Notes: generated by a model not told the origin, from the letters alone. Shown: positions 41,125 to 50,619, counted from the stretch's first letter. The stretch: 64,000 nt of DNA from Doryteuthis pealeii (GCA_023376005.1 CM042157.1:53964512-54028511), one strand, 5' to 3'. A program made the numbers and translations.

Positions 41125-41620
41125 TATTGATTGATTGATTTTAATGACATGTCAACCCATCTAGGCTTATTTTATGCCTAACAAACTACCATATAGACTG
41201 AAAACAATATTCTATGTCCCTTGCATGCCACAACATTAGAAACGTGATAATCCAATTTATAATTAATACAGTGGGAGTTTCATTGAATTCAGATACAGTA
41301 GATCGTTTTGCCACAAATTTTTCACCAAAAAAATGCATGTTTTTTACTAGATATTCATTGTCTTTTAATGTCAAATTTATTGTCTTTTAATGTCAAATCT
41401 TGTATCTTTGCATATAATTTTTAAGTTGGTAAATATTTTGGTTTGGTTTTATAACCTGGTAGAAATAATTTTCATTAACTTACAAAGATCTATTTGACCC
41501 ATAAATGGGATCCTAACAGATACTTTCCCTTCAGGTCAGAAGTAACCTGAAAGTAATGGCAGTGAAATGGTACTCCACACTCCCCAATGCTCAGACACAG
41601 ACCAGATAGAATAATGGCTT
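41125..41620 (-). mobile_element. Family C carrying repeat M copy 2
   Basis: Tail (TTGA)n, 'TTTTAATGACATGTCAACCC', 'CTTATTTTATGCC'. It is then interrupted by repeat M (about 41186-41380) and resumes 'TTTTAATGTCAAATCTTG', 'GGTTTTATAACCTGGTAGAA', 'GATCTATTTGACCCATAAAT', 'GGTCAGAAGTAACCTGAAAG', 'TGGTACTCCACACTCCCC'. The head start is missing. Confidence 0.65.
41188..41345 (+). repeat. Repeat M, copy 2 (uninterrupted)
   Basis: 'TAGACTGAAAACAATATTCT', 'CATGCCACAACATTA', 'AGTTTCATTGAATTCAGATA', 'CAGTAGATC', 'ATTTTTCACCAAA'. It serves as the empty-site counterpart of the family C insertion 100 bp upstream. Confidence 0.65.
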
Positions 41621-41864
41621 TGATTGTGCCTACTCGAGGCTGTACATAATGTCTGCAGCACACAAGAGCATCAGGTTTCTCACCATTTGTGGTTTGTTAA
41701 TTATAATTCAGAGTGACCCTCATAGATGGGTAACTGCAACTGTCTTTCTCTATTTGGTTTTGTATTTTGTCAATTTTTTTGTCCACCATTTTCTCTAAAA
41801 TGATATTCCCAATTTGAAAATTCCAATATAAATTTTGCATATAAACAATCATCATCAGGTCACA

Positions 41865-42265
41865 CTAACAGCACAGATCTCCATGACTCTCCTTTTCCAC
41901 ATATCCCTATTAGTGATCACTCCTGATAGGTCCTCTGCACAACATCCAGTATCCATGCAGAGCAGATCAATGTATGTTTTTGCTGGCTAACCCACACTGG
42001 TAACTCCATGAGCAGGTACCCATAGGAGAACATCCCATGAGTTTGTCTCTGCTTCTCCAACAGTGTCCAGCATGTCTTGTTCATCTTACCCAGATAGTTT
42101 TTTTGTGATAGAAGGCAAGTGACTGTATAACTGATTCTTTGTGGTGTGCTGCTTCCAGTATTTGTTCAAGAGTCTGTAATGTCCTTGTACAATTCGCATC
42201 TAGTCTTTTCTCTAAGCACTTTGTTAGAGTCCTGGTGGTGCAGCCATACAATAGTTCTAACATAG
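41865..42265 (-). pseudogene. RTE-type LINE C-terminus
   Basis: The longest RTE relic. Minus strand: 'MLELLYGCTTRTLTKCLEKR', 'LDANCTRTLQTL', 'ILEAAHHKESVIQSLAFYH', 'KTIWVR', and in shifted frames 'CWRSRDKLMGC', 'KTYIDLLC', 'DTGCCAEDL', 'D.EG'. This matches the order of the last ~170 residues of RTE reverse transcriptases, with at least two frameshifts and a short tail with GATGATGAT. Confidence 0.75.
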
Positions 42266-42399
42266 CTACACTTATCAGAGAGAGGAAATTTCCATAGAAA
42301 AAAGTAATTTGAATAAATGTTGTGGATAAAATGTTGCAAATTGTATAACTGATTGATAAGTAAGGTCTCTATTTATATAAAACCAAATTTTAAACCAAA

Positions 42400-42740
42400 T
42401 AGAATAATGGTACTTGACAATCTTTTTGCTTTCTTTTATTTTTATTCTGTCTGTTACACTGAAACATCAAAAGCCACTCATAGTTCTTTTCTTCTGGTCT
42501 TGGATTGGGTTTATATTTGAAAGTCTCAAAGAATATTAGGCATCTCACTTTCTGTCTATTGCACAATTCCCAGTGGATCACTTTTCCCATCCAAGTCATA
42601 CCTAATCTTGCATCCCTTTTATGTCAGTTTGCTGCATTCACTTATAATGGGATTAACTGTTTCATCTCTGTTAGCACATAACCTACAAGACCTCCATTTC
42701 TTCCTGCCTTTTGTCAGTCTTTCCATTATTAGCAGAGGTA
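42400..42740 (-). pseudogene. REL-type LINE fragment
   Basis: 'MTWMGKVIHWELCNRQKVRC' then 'KPNPRPEEKNYEW', preceded by Cys-containing 'CRLCANRDETVNPIISECS'-like sequence across frames. Same region as 28.8-29.0 kb. Confidence 0.65.
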
Positions 42741-43035
42741 ATTTTGTGTCCTCTCTTATTAAGTCACTCCATTGTTTTGCTGGTCATCCTTTTCGAGGTA
42801 AAATTGTTAAATACCTCCAGGAGGATTACTTAAGCTCCCCATTTTGATCCAGACTAGGGGTGTATGTAAGTTTTGTATGTACACAATGTTTTGAATAAAT
42901 GATATAGTTAGTTGCAACCAAAGAGATCATACTCTATTGCAATTTTAAAGAATATTTTCCCATACAAAATTTGATGAGATGTGTAATTTTCAGAGAACTA
43001 CATTCAACCATAGCATATTGGTTTGTCAGTGTATG

Positions 43036-43534
43036 TATTTACCCAACCCCTCCACCACAGACAGGATGTGATGCCAGGTCATTTTTTAAGGGCTAGTTTA
43101 GCTCAGTCAGTAAAGCATCTGCCTGGGAAACACAAGGTTCCTGGTTTGATACCAGCCTTGCCAACTCAGGGATCTGTGTAGCATCCACCTCAGACACTAA
43201 AAAATAATCTCCTTAGTCTAGTACTAGTAAAAAGGGATAGACTCCCTCACTATCTCGCTGATACCGTCTTTAGGCCATCCGATGACTTTACCGTTTTCTT
43301 TTTTTTACAGTTGGTTTGAATTCAGAGTTTTCCTACTCTGAGACTGGAAGCCTAACCAAAGCTAAAGAACCTAGTCTGCCTAACTATTTTCTAATGATTG
43401 GAATAAGAACAGATGGATTCATGTCTTTCCCAAGGGCATTGGCATGAAGTGAAATACAAACAGCCTCATCCAGGGTTTTTAACTCTGGTCCTCTATACCA
43501 TTTCCTATGATAACTGTTACACTAAGCATACCAT
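43036..43534 (-). mobile_element. SINE-A split by SINE-B
   Basis: The 3' end is at 43036-43090 ('TACCCAACCCCTCCACC', 'ACAGGATGTGATGCC'). The body and head resume at 43307 ('TTGGTTTGAATTCAGAG', '..GAAATACAAACAGCC', 'AACTCTGGTCC', 'TAACTGTTACACTAAG'). Removing the insert restores colinearity with other SINE-A copies. Confidence 0.85.
43091..43306 (+). mobile_element. SINE-B nested in SINE-A
   Basis: Starts with a good tRNA-like head: 'GGCTAGTTTAGCTCAGTCAG' then 'TAAAGCATCTGCC' (A box) and 'GGTTTGATACCAGCC' (B box). Body 'CCTTAGTCTAGTACTAGTAA', 'CTCGCTGATACCGTCTTTAG', 'CGATGACTTTACCGTTTTC' and a T-rich end. TTTTTTAAG before and TTTTTTACAG after could be a blurred target duplication. Opposite orientation to its host SINE. 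Confidence 0.85.
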
Positions 43535-43869
43535 GTCAATATTTGCTTCAGATATGTACATTTCCTGCTTCAAAGATTTTTAAAAAGGTTTACTCTTCTC
43601 TTGGGTATGAGAGGCCATTGGATCTATCCAAAAGAAAGAAGGGTTTGTGTATAACTAGAAAGATATTACACATGTTTAAACAAGATTTTTATAAACTACT
43701 GAATTTGTGGTGTGCTACTTCCAGTATTCCAGTTCAAACTAGTAGCAAATCAAAACTATTAGTGATGCCACACAGTAGAATATAAAAGAAAATGTTGAAA
43801 CTTTCTCAGTTTGACCAATAAGTGAATGACCTACAACCATGAAATATATCATAATTATTATTGTATAAC

Positions 43870-44058
43870 ATGCAAATCTTGGACAAGGCTGTATTTCCCT
43901 TCACACTAATTCCCTTGGAAAAGACATGAATCCCTCTTTAGAAGAACAGACAGGATTCTTTAGCTTTGGCTAGCCAAACAGAAAGAAAACTGTGAATTCA
44001 AACCAGCTTTACTTCACTTAAAAATGTCCTACCTTGCCCATGTCTGAGGGGTTGCATT
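43870..44058 (+). repeat. SINE-A, partial
   Basis: 'CTTCACACTAATTCCCTTGG', 'GACATGAATCC', 'CTTTAGCTTTGGCTAGCC', 'CTGTGAATTCAAACCAGC', 'CCCATGTCTGAGGGGTTG'. Diverged, no head. It faces the next SINE-A tail to tail. Confidence 0.7.
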
Positions 44059-44059
44059 T

Positions 44060-44332
44060 GTATTACCTACTACATGAGCAGGTTGGGACATAAGATCAAT
44101 TTTTAAGGAGAGATTAACAGGTTTGAATTCAGAGTTTTCTTTCTCTGAGACCAGTTGCCGTATCAAGGTTAAAGAGCCTAGTCTGCCCTACTAATTACCC
44201 ATAGTTGGAGGGAGAATAGTTGGATGCATACATTTCCCAAGGATATTAGCGCTATGTGAAATGCAAACAGACTCATTTAGGATTTAGACATCAGGTCACT
44301 GTGGCTATTTCCTAAAATAATTACATCATGAG
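44060..44332 (-). mobile_element. SINE-A, near full length
   Basis: Minus strand: weak head ('GATGTAATTATTTTAGG', 'GATGTCTAAATCC'), 'TTTGCATTTCACATAGCGC', 'CTATGGGTAATTAGTAGGGC', 'CAGAGAAAGAAAACTCTG', 'TTGATCTTATGTCCC'. An extra 3'-end scrap in plus orientation lies at 44336-44360. Confidence 0.75.
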
Positions 44333-44520
44333 TTCCATCAAGGGTTTGGGTAAATACTTACTCACTTTCCTCTTTCCCTAAAGAATTTTTTAATTTCTAC
44401 ATCTTTTCATCTCTTTCTGTCTTTGAGTTTTTAGCTTATTGTTTCTTGATATTCAGCCAGCAAACCTAACTCATTATGCCTTTCTTTAATCTCTGTCCCA
44501 TTCTCCTTTCCCTCACTTTA

Positions 44521-44527
44521 TACACAC

Positions 44528-44598
<71 letters not shown>
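44521..44598. repeat. (CA)n(TA)n microsatellite
   Basis: About 20 CA units then ~17 TA units. Confidence 0.95.
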
Positions 44599-44599
<1 letters not shown>

Positions 44600-44937
44600 C
44601 TTTCACCTGTTGTCCTTTTTGTCTTTCTATAGCTTCCTTATTTTCTAGCTTTCCTCATTCACTTTTCTTTTCCTCTTCTCTCTCACTTTTCCCAGTTCCT
44701 TTCCATTTAATATTCTTACGTGTTTACAGATAAAATGTTAATATATTTTACTGACCTTCAATCTTTAAAAAAAATTATTCTTGTTTACTGATATCTTCTT
44801 TTGAAGTAATTTAAACCAGACATATTTCAAATAACCTAGCTTTACACTTGATTTTTCATATAGAAAATATACATATTATTTAGTATCTATGTATCTATCT
44901 ATCTATCTCTCTCTATATATATATATTTATATATATA

Positions 44938-45074
44938 TAATTAGTAAAGAAAAAGCCTTAAAAATCGGTCATTTTATGGTTATAGATCTATTTCTACCCA
45001 CACGTATCTGTGTATAGAAATAGATCTATAACTGCAAGATGACCGAATTTTAAGCTTTTCTCCTTTACCAATTA
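44938..45074. repeat. Foldback element, ~60 bp arms
   Basis: 'AATTAGTAAAGAAAAAGC', 'AAATCGGTCAT', 'GGTTATAGATCTATTTCTA' on the left is mirrored on the right by 'TAGAAATAGATCTATAACTG', 'ATGACCGAATTT', 'GCTTTTCTCCTTTACCAATT'. Short loop 'CCCACACGTATCTGTG'. (TA)n precedes it. The arms have a few mismatches and indels. Confidence 0.85.
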
Positions 45075-45240
45075 TATTGCTCTGTTCAATAATATTGAAC
45101 ATCAAGCTCTGAACTTGGACCTGAACAACTCTAATATTCTAGTGTTAGAAGAAAGGTCCAACTTAGAATCATCCTAATACCAACTGACTTCGTAACCCAT
45201 CAACAGATATATATATATTTTATATATATATATATATATA

Positions 45241-45390
45241 TATTGTACAAGCCATCCATGTAACACACATACACACACATGCATGCACGCACACACACAC
45301 ACACACATATATATATGCGTGTGCGTGTGTGTGTGTGTGTGTGCGTGCGTGTGTGTGTGTGTGTGTGTTACATGGATGGCTTGTACAATA
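45241..45390. repeat. 150 bp palindrome on a (CA)/(TG) core
   Basis: 45241-45268 (TATTGTACAAGCCATCCATG, then TAACACAC) is exactly the reverse complement of 45363-45390. Inside, a (CA)n half is followed by a (TG)n half, with a central ATATATAT. The unique arm sequence equals part of the RTE fragment that continues to the right. Confidence 0.92.
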
Positions 45391-45490
45391 GGAGGTAAGT
45401 GGCCATACAGCTGCTTTTTTGTGGAGGTATTGCTTCCAGGATTTGTTCAAGACAACACACAGCATCCTGGAGTAATAAGGACAATGTCAT
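45391..45490 (-). pseudogene. RTE-type LINE fragment
   Basis: Minus strand encodes 'MLCVVLNKSWKQYLHKKAAV', 'WPLTSYCTSH'. It is the same '(L)NKSWKQ' block as at 1-62 and 23.9 kb. Its left end runs into the palindrome arm. Confidence 0.7.
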
Positions 45491-45494
45491 AAGT

Positions 45495-45655
45495 GACACA
45501 TAGACACATTAGTGTTCGCCAACCAGCAAAAACTTACATTGATCAGCTCTGAATGCCATGCTGAGGGCTAGTCAGGAGCAATGACTAATAGGGATGGTTA
45601 GCAAGAAAGAGTCATGGGAATCAGTGCTGTCAATATGACTTGATGATGATGATAT
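45495..45655 (+). pseudogene. RTE-type LINE 3' end, inverted to its neighbour
   Basis: 'CCAACCAGCAAAAACTTACA', 'GATCAGCTCTGAATGCC', 'GCAATGACTAATAGGG', 'ATCAGTGCTGTCAATATGAC' and a (GAT)n tail encode 'PAKTYIDQL' and the degraded end block. Opposite strand to 45391-45490, so the LINE end is rearranged head to head. Confidence 0.65.
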
Positions 45656-45754
45656 ATATTTAGAGAGAAAGAGAGAGAGAGTGAGTGAGTAAATAAATAA
45701 ATAAAGAGAAAATATTTATCTTTTCTATCAAGATTGGTACATATATTTATTTGA

Positions 45755-46128
45755 TCATTACTAGTGCCCCATAATTTGTGGCCTTGTACCATAACTAAGT
45801 TAAGTTTAGTAAATAAGTGTGTCCTGTTTAGCAAGTAGTCTTGCTAAATTGCAATTGAGTAATGGGTTTGATCTTCAATAGGTGCCCCATAATCTTGGCA
45901 TTGTGCCATAACTAAGCTAAGCCTAGTCTTTTAATTAAGCACATCATCATGGTGTAGACAATAAGCTATTGTTGTGATCCAATACTGAGTTTAATTCTTA
46001 CTAGGTGCCCTGTATGTCAAGCTATGTGTCAGACTAAGTAAATGACTATTAACTAATAGTGAGTTTTATCCTCACTAGGTGACCCATACTCATAGCCTTG
46101 GGCTAGAATCTAAGTCACACTTAGGTAA

Positions 46129-46130
<2 letters not shown>
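45755..46130 (+). repeat. SINE-D tandem cluster (3-4 units)
   Basis: 'GTGCCCCATAATTTGTGGCC', then 'GTGCCCCATAATCTTGGCA', 'GTGCCCTGTATGTCAAGC' and 'GTGACCCATACTCATAGCC' recur with intervening 'GAGT.ATGGGTTTGATC'-type B boxes and 'CTAAGTTAAGTTTAGT'-type ends. Head-to-tail partial SINE-D units ending in a (TA)n at 46134-46174. Confidence 0.7.

Positions 46131-46133
<3 letters not shown>

Positions 46134-46174
<41 letters not shown>
46134..46174. repeat. (TA)n microsatellite
   Basis: About 20 TA units after the SINE-D cluster. Confidence 0.95.
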
Positions 46175-46177
<3 letters not shown>

Positions 46178-46859
46178 TCTGAATTATTAAGCGAATATCA
46201 AAATATAAAACCAAATTTTTAGTACCAATTGATATTAATTAAATAAAGTTAACCTCTGGTATTTGTAGAATTTCTTTACTTTTGCAATAAGTTATGTTCA
46301 AACAGTCAATTTCTTTAATATTAGTTTCATACTTCAAACAACAGGAATCAACCAATGAAATGACTTTATTTCCTTAATGGCGGCCATATTTATTTTTCCT
46401 TTTTTTTTTTCCATCCAAAATTTGATCATCTTCAGAGTTTTTTTCTATCATGGCTAAATTCAGTCCAATCTTTTTTGTCACCACTCAGTGCTTTCCTAAA
46501 TGAATTATTTTATTTTATGTTGTTGTTGTTTTTTATCCTTAAATGTGGTTTGGTTCCTTTTTTCTGTTTATCATTTTATTTTAAAATCAACTCAAAGTTT
46601 CACAAATTTCATCTTCCAAAAGATACTCAATCAAAATTCTTCAAAATCTCAAACCGAATAGCGTTGCCTATAATTTTGGAATTGAGTTTTTATGATACAA
46701 ATTGTGAGTCTTAAAAACCTGAAATTAACTCTCATATTAAAAAGAAAACTTTGTTTAAAAATAGTCTTCTGCAGGCCAAGGTTCTTCTGTAGACTATCAA
46801 TGAGATGAGTGTTTGGATTTTTAGCTTCTTCTTTGAGCAGATAGCTTGCTTGGTGGAGT

Positions 46860-47240
46860 TTAGAATATGCTGACTGTATCCCCTGCAGAGGGATACCCCC
46901 GCCCCTCCCCCCCCCAAAAAAAAAACAATGGGGTGTCCTGGGTAAGACACCAAATGGCATCTGATTGTGACCTCCAGTTCTTGAGATCTGGGTAATTTGG
47001 AGAAGGCCTTCATTACAATTATTCCAAGGTTCATGCTGACCAGGAGTGACAGTACCTAGATCAAATAGATCTGTGTCAAAAATTGTTCCTATTCAATAGG
47101 AATATGTGTAAAAAAAAATTCATTAGAAACAACTACACAAAAAATGTAAATATGAATGTACAATGAATGCAATTCCCTAACCTCTAGGCTTAAAATAACC
47201 CTAGATGAGTTAACATGTTGTTAAAATCAATCAATTTGTG
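46860..47240 (+). mobile_element. Family C, compact complete copy
   Basis: Head 'AGAATATGCTGACTGTATCC', 'CCTGCAGAGGGATA', C-run, A-run, 'GTGTCCTGGGTAAGACACC', 'CAGTTCTTGAGATCTGGG'. Middle 'AATAGATCTGTGTCAAAAAT', 'TATTCAATAGGAATATG'. Tail 'AACAACTACACAAAAAATGT', 'CCCTAACCTCTAGGC', 'GAGTTAACATGTTG', 'TTAAAATCAATCAA'. About 380 bp with only one internal tandem unit; useful as a family reference. Confidence 0.8.
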
Positions 47241-47699
47241 TTGCAGGAATTAATTATAATACAGGAATCATGATTCTCTTCATAATAGTCAAACCATTTC
47301 TAGGATAATCTCTGTCTATCACCATCTTATATTTGTATTTGGTTTGGTATAAATTTGGGCTAGAGGTATTTGTGAACATGTATGTACAGTGTCACCTATA
47401 AATAAGTACACGCTCAACAATTCATTATATTTTTTCATAAAACCATAAAAGTTTGTTGGTGATATGGTAGTAGAGATTGAACCTTCCACCAATAACCTAT
47501 AAGTTATTTTGCAATAAATAGAAAGCATTACTTTCAGAGCATCCCCTCATACTTAGATATCAATTATTGTCAATGAAGAAGTACTTTCCTATCAATTTTT
47601 ATAAAAAGTTTATTTTCTTTGAAACCCAATGTACCAGTTCAATTTGCAACTAAATGGTAATTTTGTGAGGTCTTCATTCATACTGAACATCATTTTTAA

Positions 47700-47897
47700 T
47701 TATTCAAACCCTCCACACTAATTGGATGTGGCACAAGGTCAATTTCTTAAGCTGAGTTTAACAGATTTTGAATTCAGAGTTTTTTTCTCCTAGACTGGTT
47801 GCCATCCCAAGGTTAAAGAGTCCAGTCTGCCCAACTATTTTACCCATAGCTGGTGGTAGAATAGGTGGATGCATACCTTTTCCAAGGGTATTAGAGT
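47700..47897 (-). repeat. SINE-A, lacking head
   Basis: 'CAAACCCTCCACACTAATTG', 'GGCACAAGGTCAATTTCTTA', 'TTTGAATTCAGAG', 'ACCCATAGCTGGTGG', 'AAGGGTATTAGAG'. Stops before the tRNA head. Confidence 0.75.
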
Positions 47898-48094
47898 TCA
47901 TTCCTTGTTATCGCTACTCTGTAACCTAATACAAACTGTCACATGTTACTTGGAAAGGAGATGGGCACCACCACACAACCCTCTCATTGTCATTAAAAGG
48001 AATTGCTCAAAGGCCTCAGAAAATGTATGGGACTATCATATAACAACTCCTTCCCAAAAAGAAGCATCAATATCATCATGGACTGTAGTTAGAA

Positions 48095-48215
48095 TAGGTA
48101 TAGTTAGTCTCCTACCCAGGACACCTTATTTTTCTTTTCTTTTTTTTTTTTTTTTTTTTTTGGTGGGAAGGGCTTACTTCTTGCATTACATACAATCAGT
48201 GTATTCTAAAGGCGA
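48095..48215 (-). repeat. Family C head fragment
   Basis: 'CTCCTACCCAGGACACCTTA', a 21-T run, 'TGGTGGGAAGGGCTTAC', 'ACAATCAGTGTATTCTAAAG' is the reversed family C head with an enlarged homopolymer. Confidence 0.55.
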
Positions 48216-48639
48216 TACAAGAGTTAATGCTGAACATTGTATTTGTATTATCCAAATCATCAATATAACTGATATAATGTTGCAATACTGATTAGAATAA
48301 CTCACCTCTTCCTAAATAGAAACTTGAGAGTCAACATGGTGTATTGGGTAATGTGCTTGACTGTAATATCATAGTAATAGTCATGCTATTACATTCACTT
48401 TCAGACAAATACTAATGGGAAAAGTATGAATCCCTCATCCCCCATCTATGAGATAAATAGTACCACCACTGTTCTTCAATAAGGATGGCTTTGGCATTAA
48501 ATAACCCATGAAAGTTGGTATACCATTGAACAAAGAAACAAAACAAAACCTAAATAGAAACATCAATACCATCATGGGCTTCTGTTATAATGAGAAGCCC
48601 TTGGCTTCCTTGGTCATTGAGTAATTATTAAAAATAATA

Positions 48640-49070
48640 ACGAAGCCTTTCATTAATTCTTACCGATTCAACAGACAAATAAACCTTGCATTATATCCAG
48701 AAGAAAATTGGATATTTGCCACTAAAACTTCACTTTACGATAAGTGGAGTCGAAATAATGGACTTCTTACAAAGGTGACATTTCTCTTCAGCGGGTTGAC
48801 TCAAAACTGAACGTTGATATTGGTCAGTCAATTGTTAGCCAAAAGGTCAGGCTTTATAGACTGGACAGTCTATTAATCAGACGTTTGTTCATTAGCGGCC
48901 AAGAGCTGTGGCACATGAATAATCCTGGTTGCCATTTTGTCTCCAAAGTCAATCAGCATTAGCTTAGTTGGTGCCAATAAGTGACCAATTGAAAGTAACG
49001 AAATCCTCAAAGGAAAATTGTGTCAGTATAGGGAGTCAATGTACGAAAGCACACTTTGAAAGTGACTTGT
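48640..49070. other. Complex non-repetitive island
   Basis: About 430 bp of mixed composition with no partner in the window, no microsatellite and no long frame ('GTGGAGTCGAAATAATGG', 'AGCGGCCAAGAGCTGTGG'). It could be single-copy sequence or an old unrecognised element. Confidence 0.3.
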
Positions 49071-49077
49071 GAGGGTT

Positions 49078-49264
49078 GACTGAAAAGTTCATAGGCTAAC
49101 CAAGATACTCTTATGGAATGGGACCAAATGAGGTTCATTTTTCAATATAGTCCCCATGCAGTCAACACACTTCTTCCATCAGTGTTGCTGTGCTTAGATC
49201 TCATCGGTCAAAAAAGTCATCAACTCCAAATATGAACTTTCAGCCCATGAACTTTTCAGAACAA
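49078..49264 (-). mobile_element. Internally deleted mariner (MITE-like)
   Basis: Ends are inverted: 'GGGTTGACTGAAAAGTTCAT', 'AGGCT' on the left versus right-end complement 'GGGGTTGTTCTGAAAAGTTC', 'ATGGGCT'. Minus strand encodes the very end of a mariner transposase, 'CV..MGTILK'/'GDYIEK'. The ~185 bp element keeps only termini plus the C-terminal coding end. Confidence 0.7.
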
Positions 49265-49274
49265 CCCCACCACC

Positions 49275-49400
49275 ACCCTAGTATGGTCAAGTTATGCTTA
49301 AAGGATTATTTGCCACTCAATCACCAGAATGAAGCAATGTTGGGCCTTCTCAGAACTTAGATGGGTGACTAGTTCTGTTAGCAGATAGTTGCCCCCTTGC
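49275..49400 (+). repeat. 5S-rRNA-like repeat, third copy
   Basis: 'CTAGTATGGTCAAG' (5'-like), 'CACTCAATCACCAGAATGAA', 'GCAATGTTGGGCC', 'CTTAGATGGGTGACTAG'. It keeps the 'GTTGGGCC' block of 5S that the 17 kb copies have lost, so it derives from a less altered source. It follows the mariner remnant directly. Confidence 0.65.
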
Positions 49401-50130
49401 CATCACCTAAAAAAGAGATGTCCTGGTTATGACACTAAGCTGCATCCAATCGTAAGGCTCCAATTCCCTTCATAAGTATTCCTACCTGTCTATTCTGACT
49501 CAGAGTGGTAGTACCTGTTAGAGTCTAATCTAGGGTAAAATAGATCTGCAAAAAGGTAACCCCCCCCCTAAAAAAGGGTTTCCTGGGTATGATACTAAAC
49601 TGCATCCAATGGTGAGGTTCCAGTTCAGGTCAGTGGTCAGCAGCTGGCATAACTTCCAGCCTATGATAATCAATTTTAATGCTTTCCCCGTGTAATATGA
49701 AAAAAAATAACAAAAAAATTGATTAATTTTATATATTTAAAGTTTGGTAGAAAGCCTCAGGAATATATCGATTGTATCCCTGCAGGGAGGTAAAAAGTGA
49801 TAATAAAATGCATTCGATGATGAGGTTCTAGTTCAGGTCAGAAGGTTAAGTCTATATTAATCAATTTTAATGCATTCATCAAACCTTAATGCATTAAAAC
49901 CTAAGAGAAAAAAAACATAGAGCCGATTCTCAGACTTTGATAGTTAAAAGTTAGATAGGTAGAAGCTTAAAAAATATGCTGCCCTGTCAGCAGTGCTTAG
50001 AATACTCTGAGTGTATTCCCTGCAGAGAGGTAAGACATACCTCCACCCAAAATAAAAATGATACTAAACTGCATCCAATGGTGAGGTTCCAGATCTGGAG
50101 CTATTGCCATTACTCCCAGATCATATATCA
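49400..50130 (+). repeat. Cluster of four family C heads
   Basis: Successive same-strand heads near 49405-49555, 49556-49640, 49740-49870 and 49980-50130. Shared marks are 'TATGAC/ACTAAACTGCATCCAA', 'GGTGAGGTTCCAGTTC' and 'TGTATCCCTGCAGGGAGGTAA'. Each is incomplete. Together they look like a local duplication or a head-only array. Confidence 0.65.
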
Positions 50131-50224
50131 TAATACCAGATATCATAATATCCTCAGATATCATAGCAACAGATTTGCAAGAATAGCTTGCTAATCTCTA
50201 TGCCTTGATGAGGTGCTCAATTAA

Positions 50225-50335
50225 AAAAAATAAGCTTAGCTTAGTTAAGGCACAAGACCAAGATTATAGGGCACCTAGTGAAGATCAAACTCATTACTCA
50301 ATCATAATTCAGCAAGACTACTTACTAAACATGAC
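50225..50335 (-). repeat. SINE-D
   Basis: 'AAGCTTAGCTTAGTTAAGGC', 'ACAAGACCAAGATTATAGGG', 'CACCTAGTGAAGATCAAACT', then the head complement 'CAGCAAGACTACTTACTAAA'. Confidence 0.65.
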
Positions 50336-50369
50336 ACCTGTTGAAATGAGTGAGTCAGAATGCTGTCAA

Positions 50370-50600
50370 AGTGACTAGCTAAGTCTGAGTGAATTTGACA
50401 CAAAGCAGCTGGTATATATGGCACTCAGGAATATTTGTATATGGGTGATACCATTCCCAGAGTTCTGATTGGCTGCTACTTTATTGGGGCTATGGTGCTT
50501 AGATAAATAACCCACCACTCTGTACTATGCTTGTGGCAATGCAGGACCCATATTTGAGTTATGGCTTGCTTGCTACCTTTGTCTTCCAATTCAATGGTAA
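50370..50600 (+). repeat. Repeat L, copy 2
   Basis: Matches 28095-28345: 'AAAGCAGCTGGTATATATGG', 'GAGTTCTGATTGGCTGC', 'GGTGCTTAGATAAATAA', 'GCTTGTGGCAATGCAGGAC', 'GAGTTATGGCTTGCTTG'. In both places a SINE-D lies within ~300 bp. Confidence 0.55.
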
Positions 50601-50619
50601 TTGGGCTTCTACAAACACC

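Noticed and set aside
43091..43160. Possible functional tRNA gene
   Set aside because: The A and B boxes are good, but the acceptor stem does not close properly and the sequence continues as a SINE body found again at 38.5 kb.
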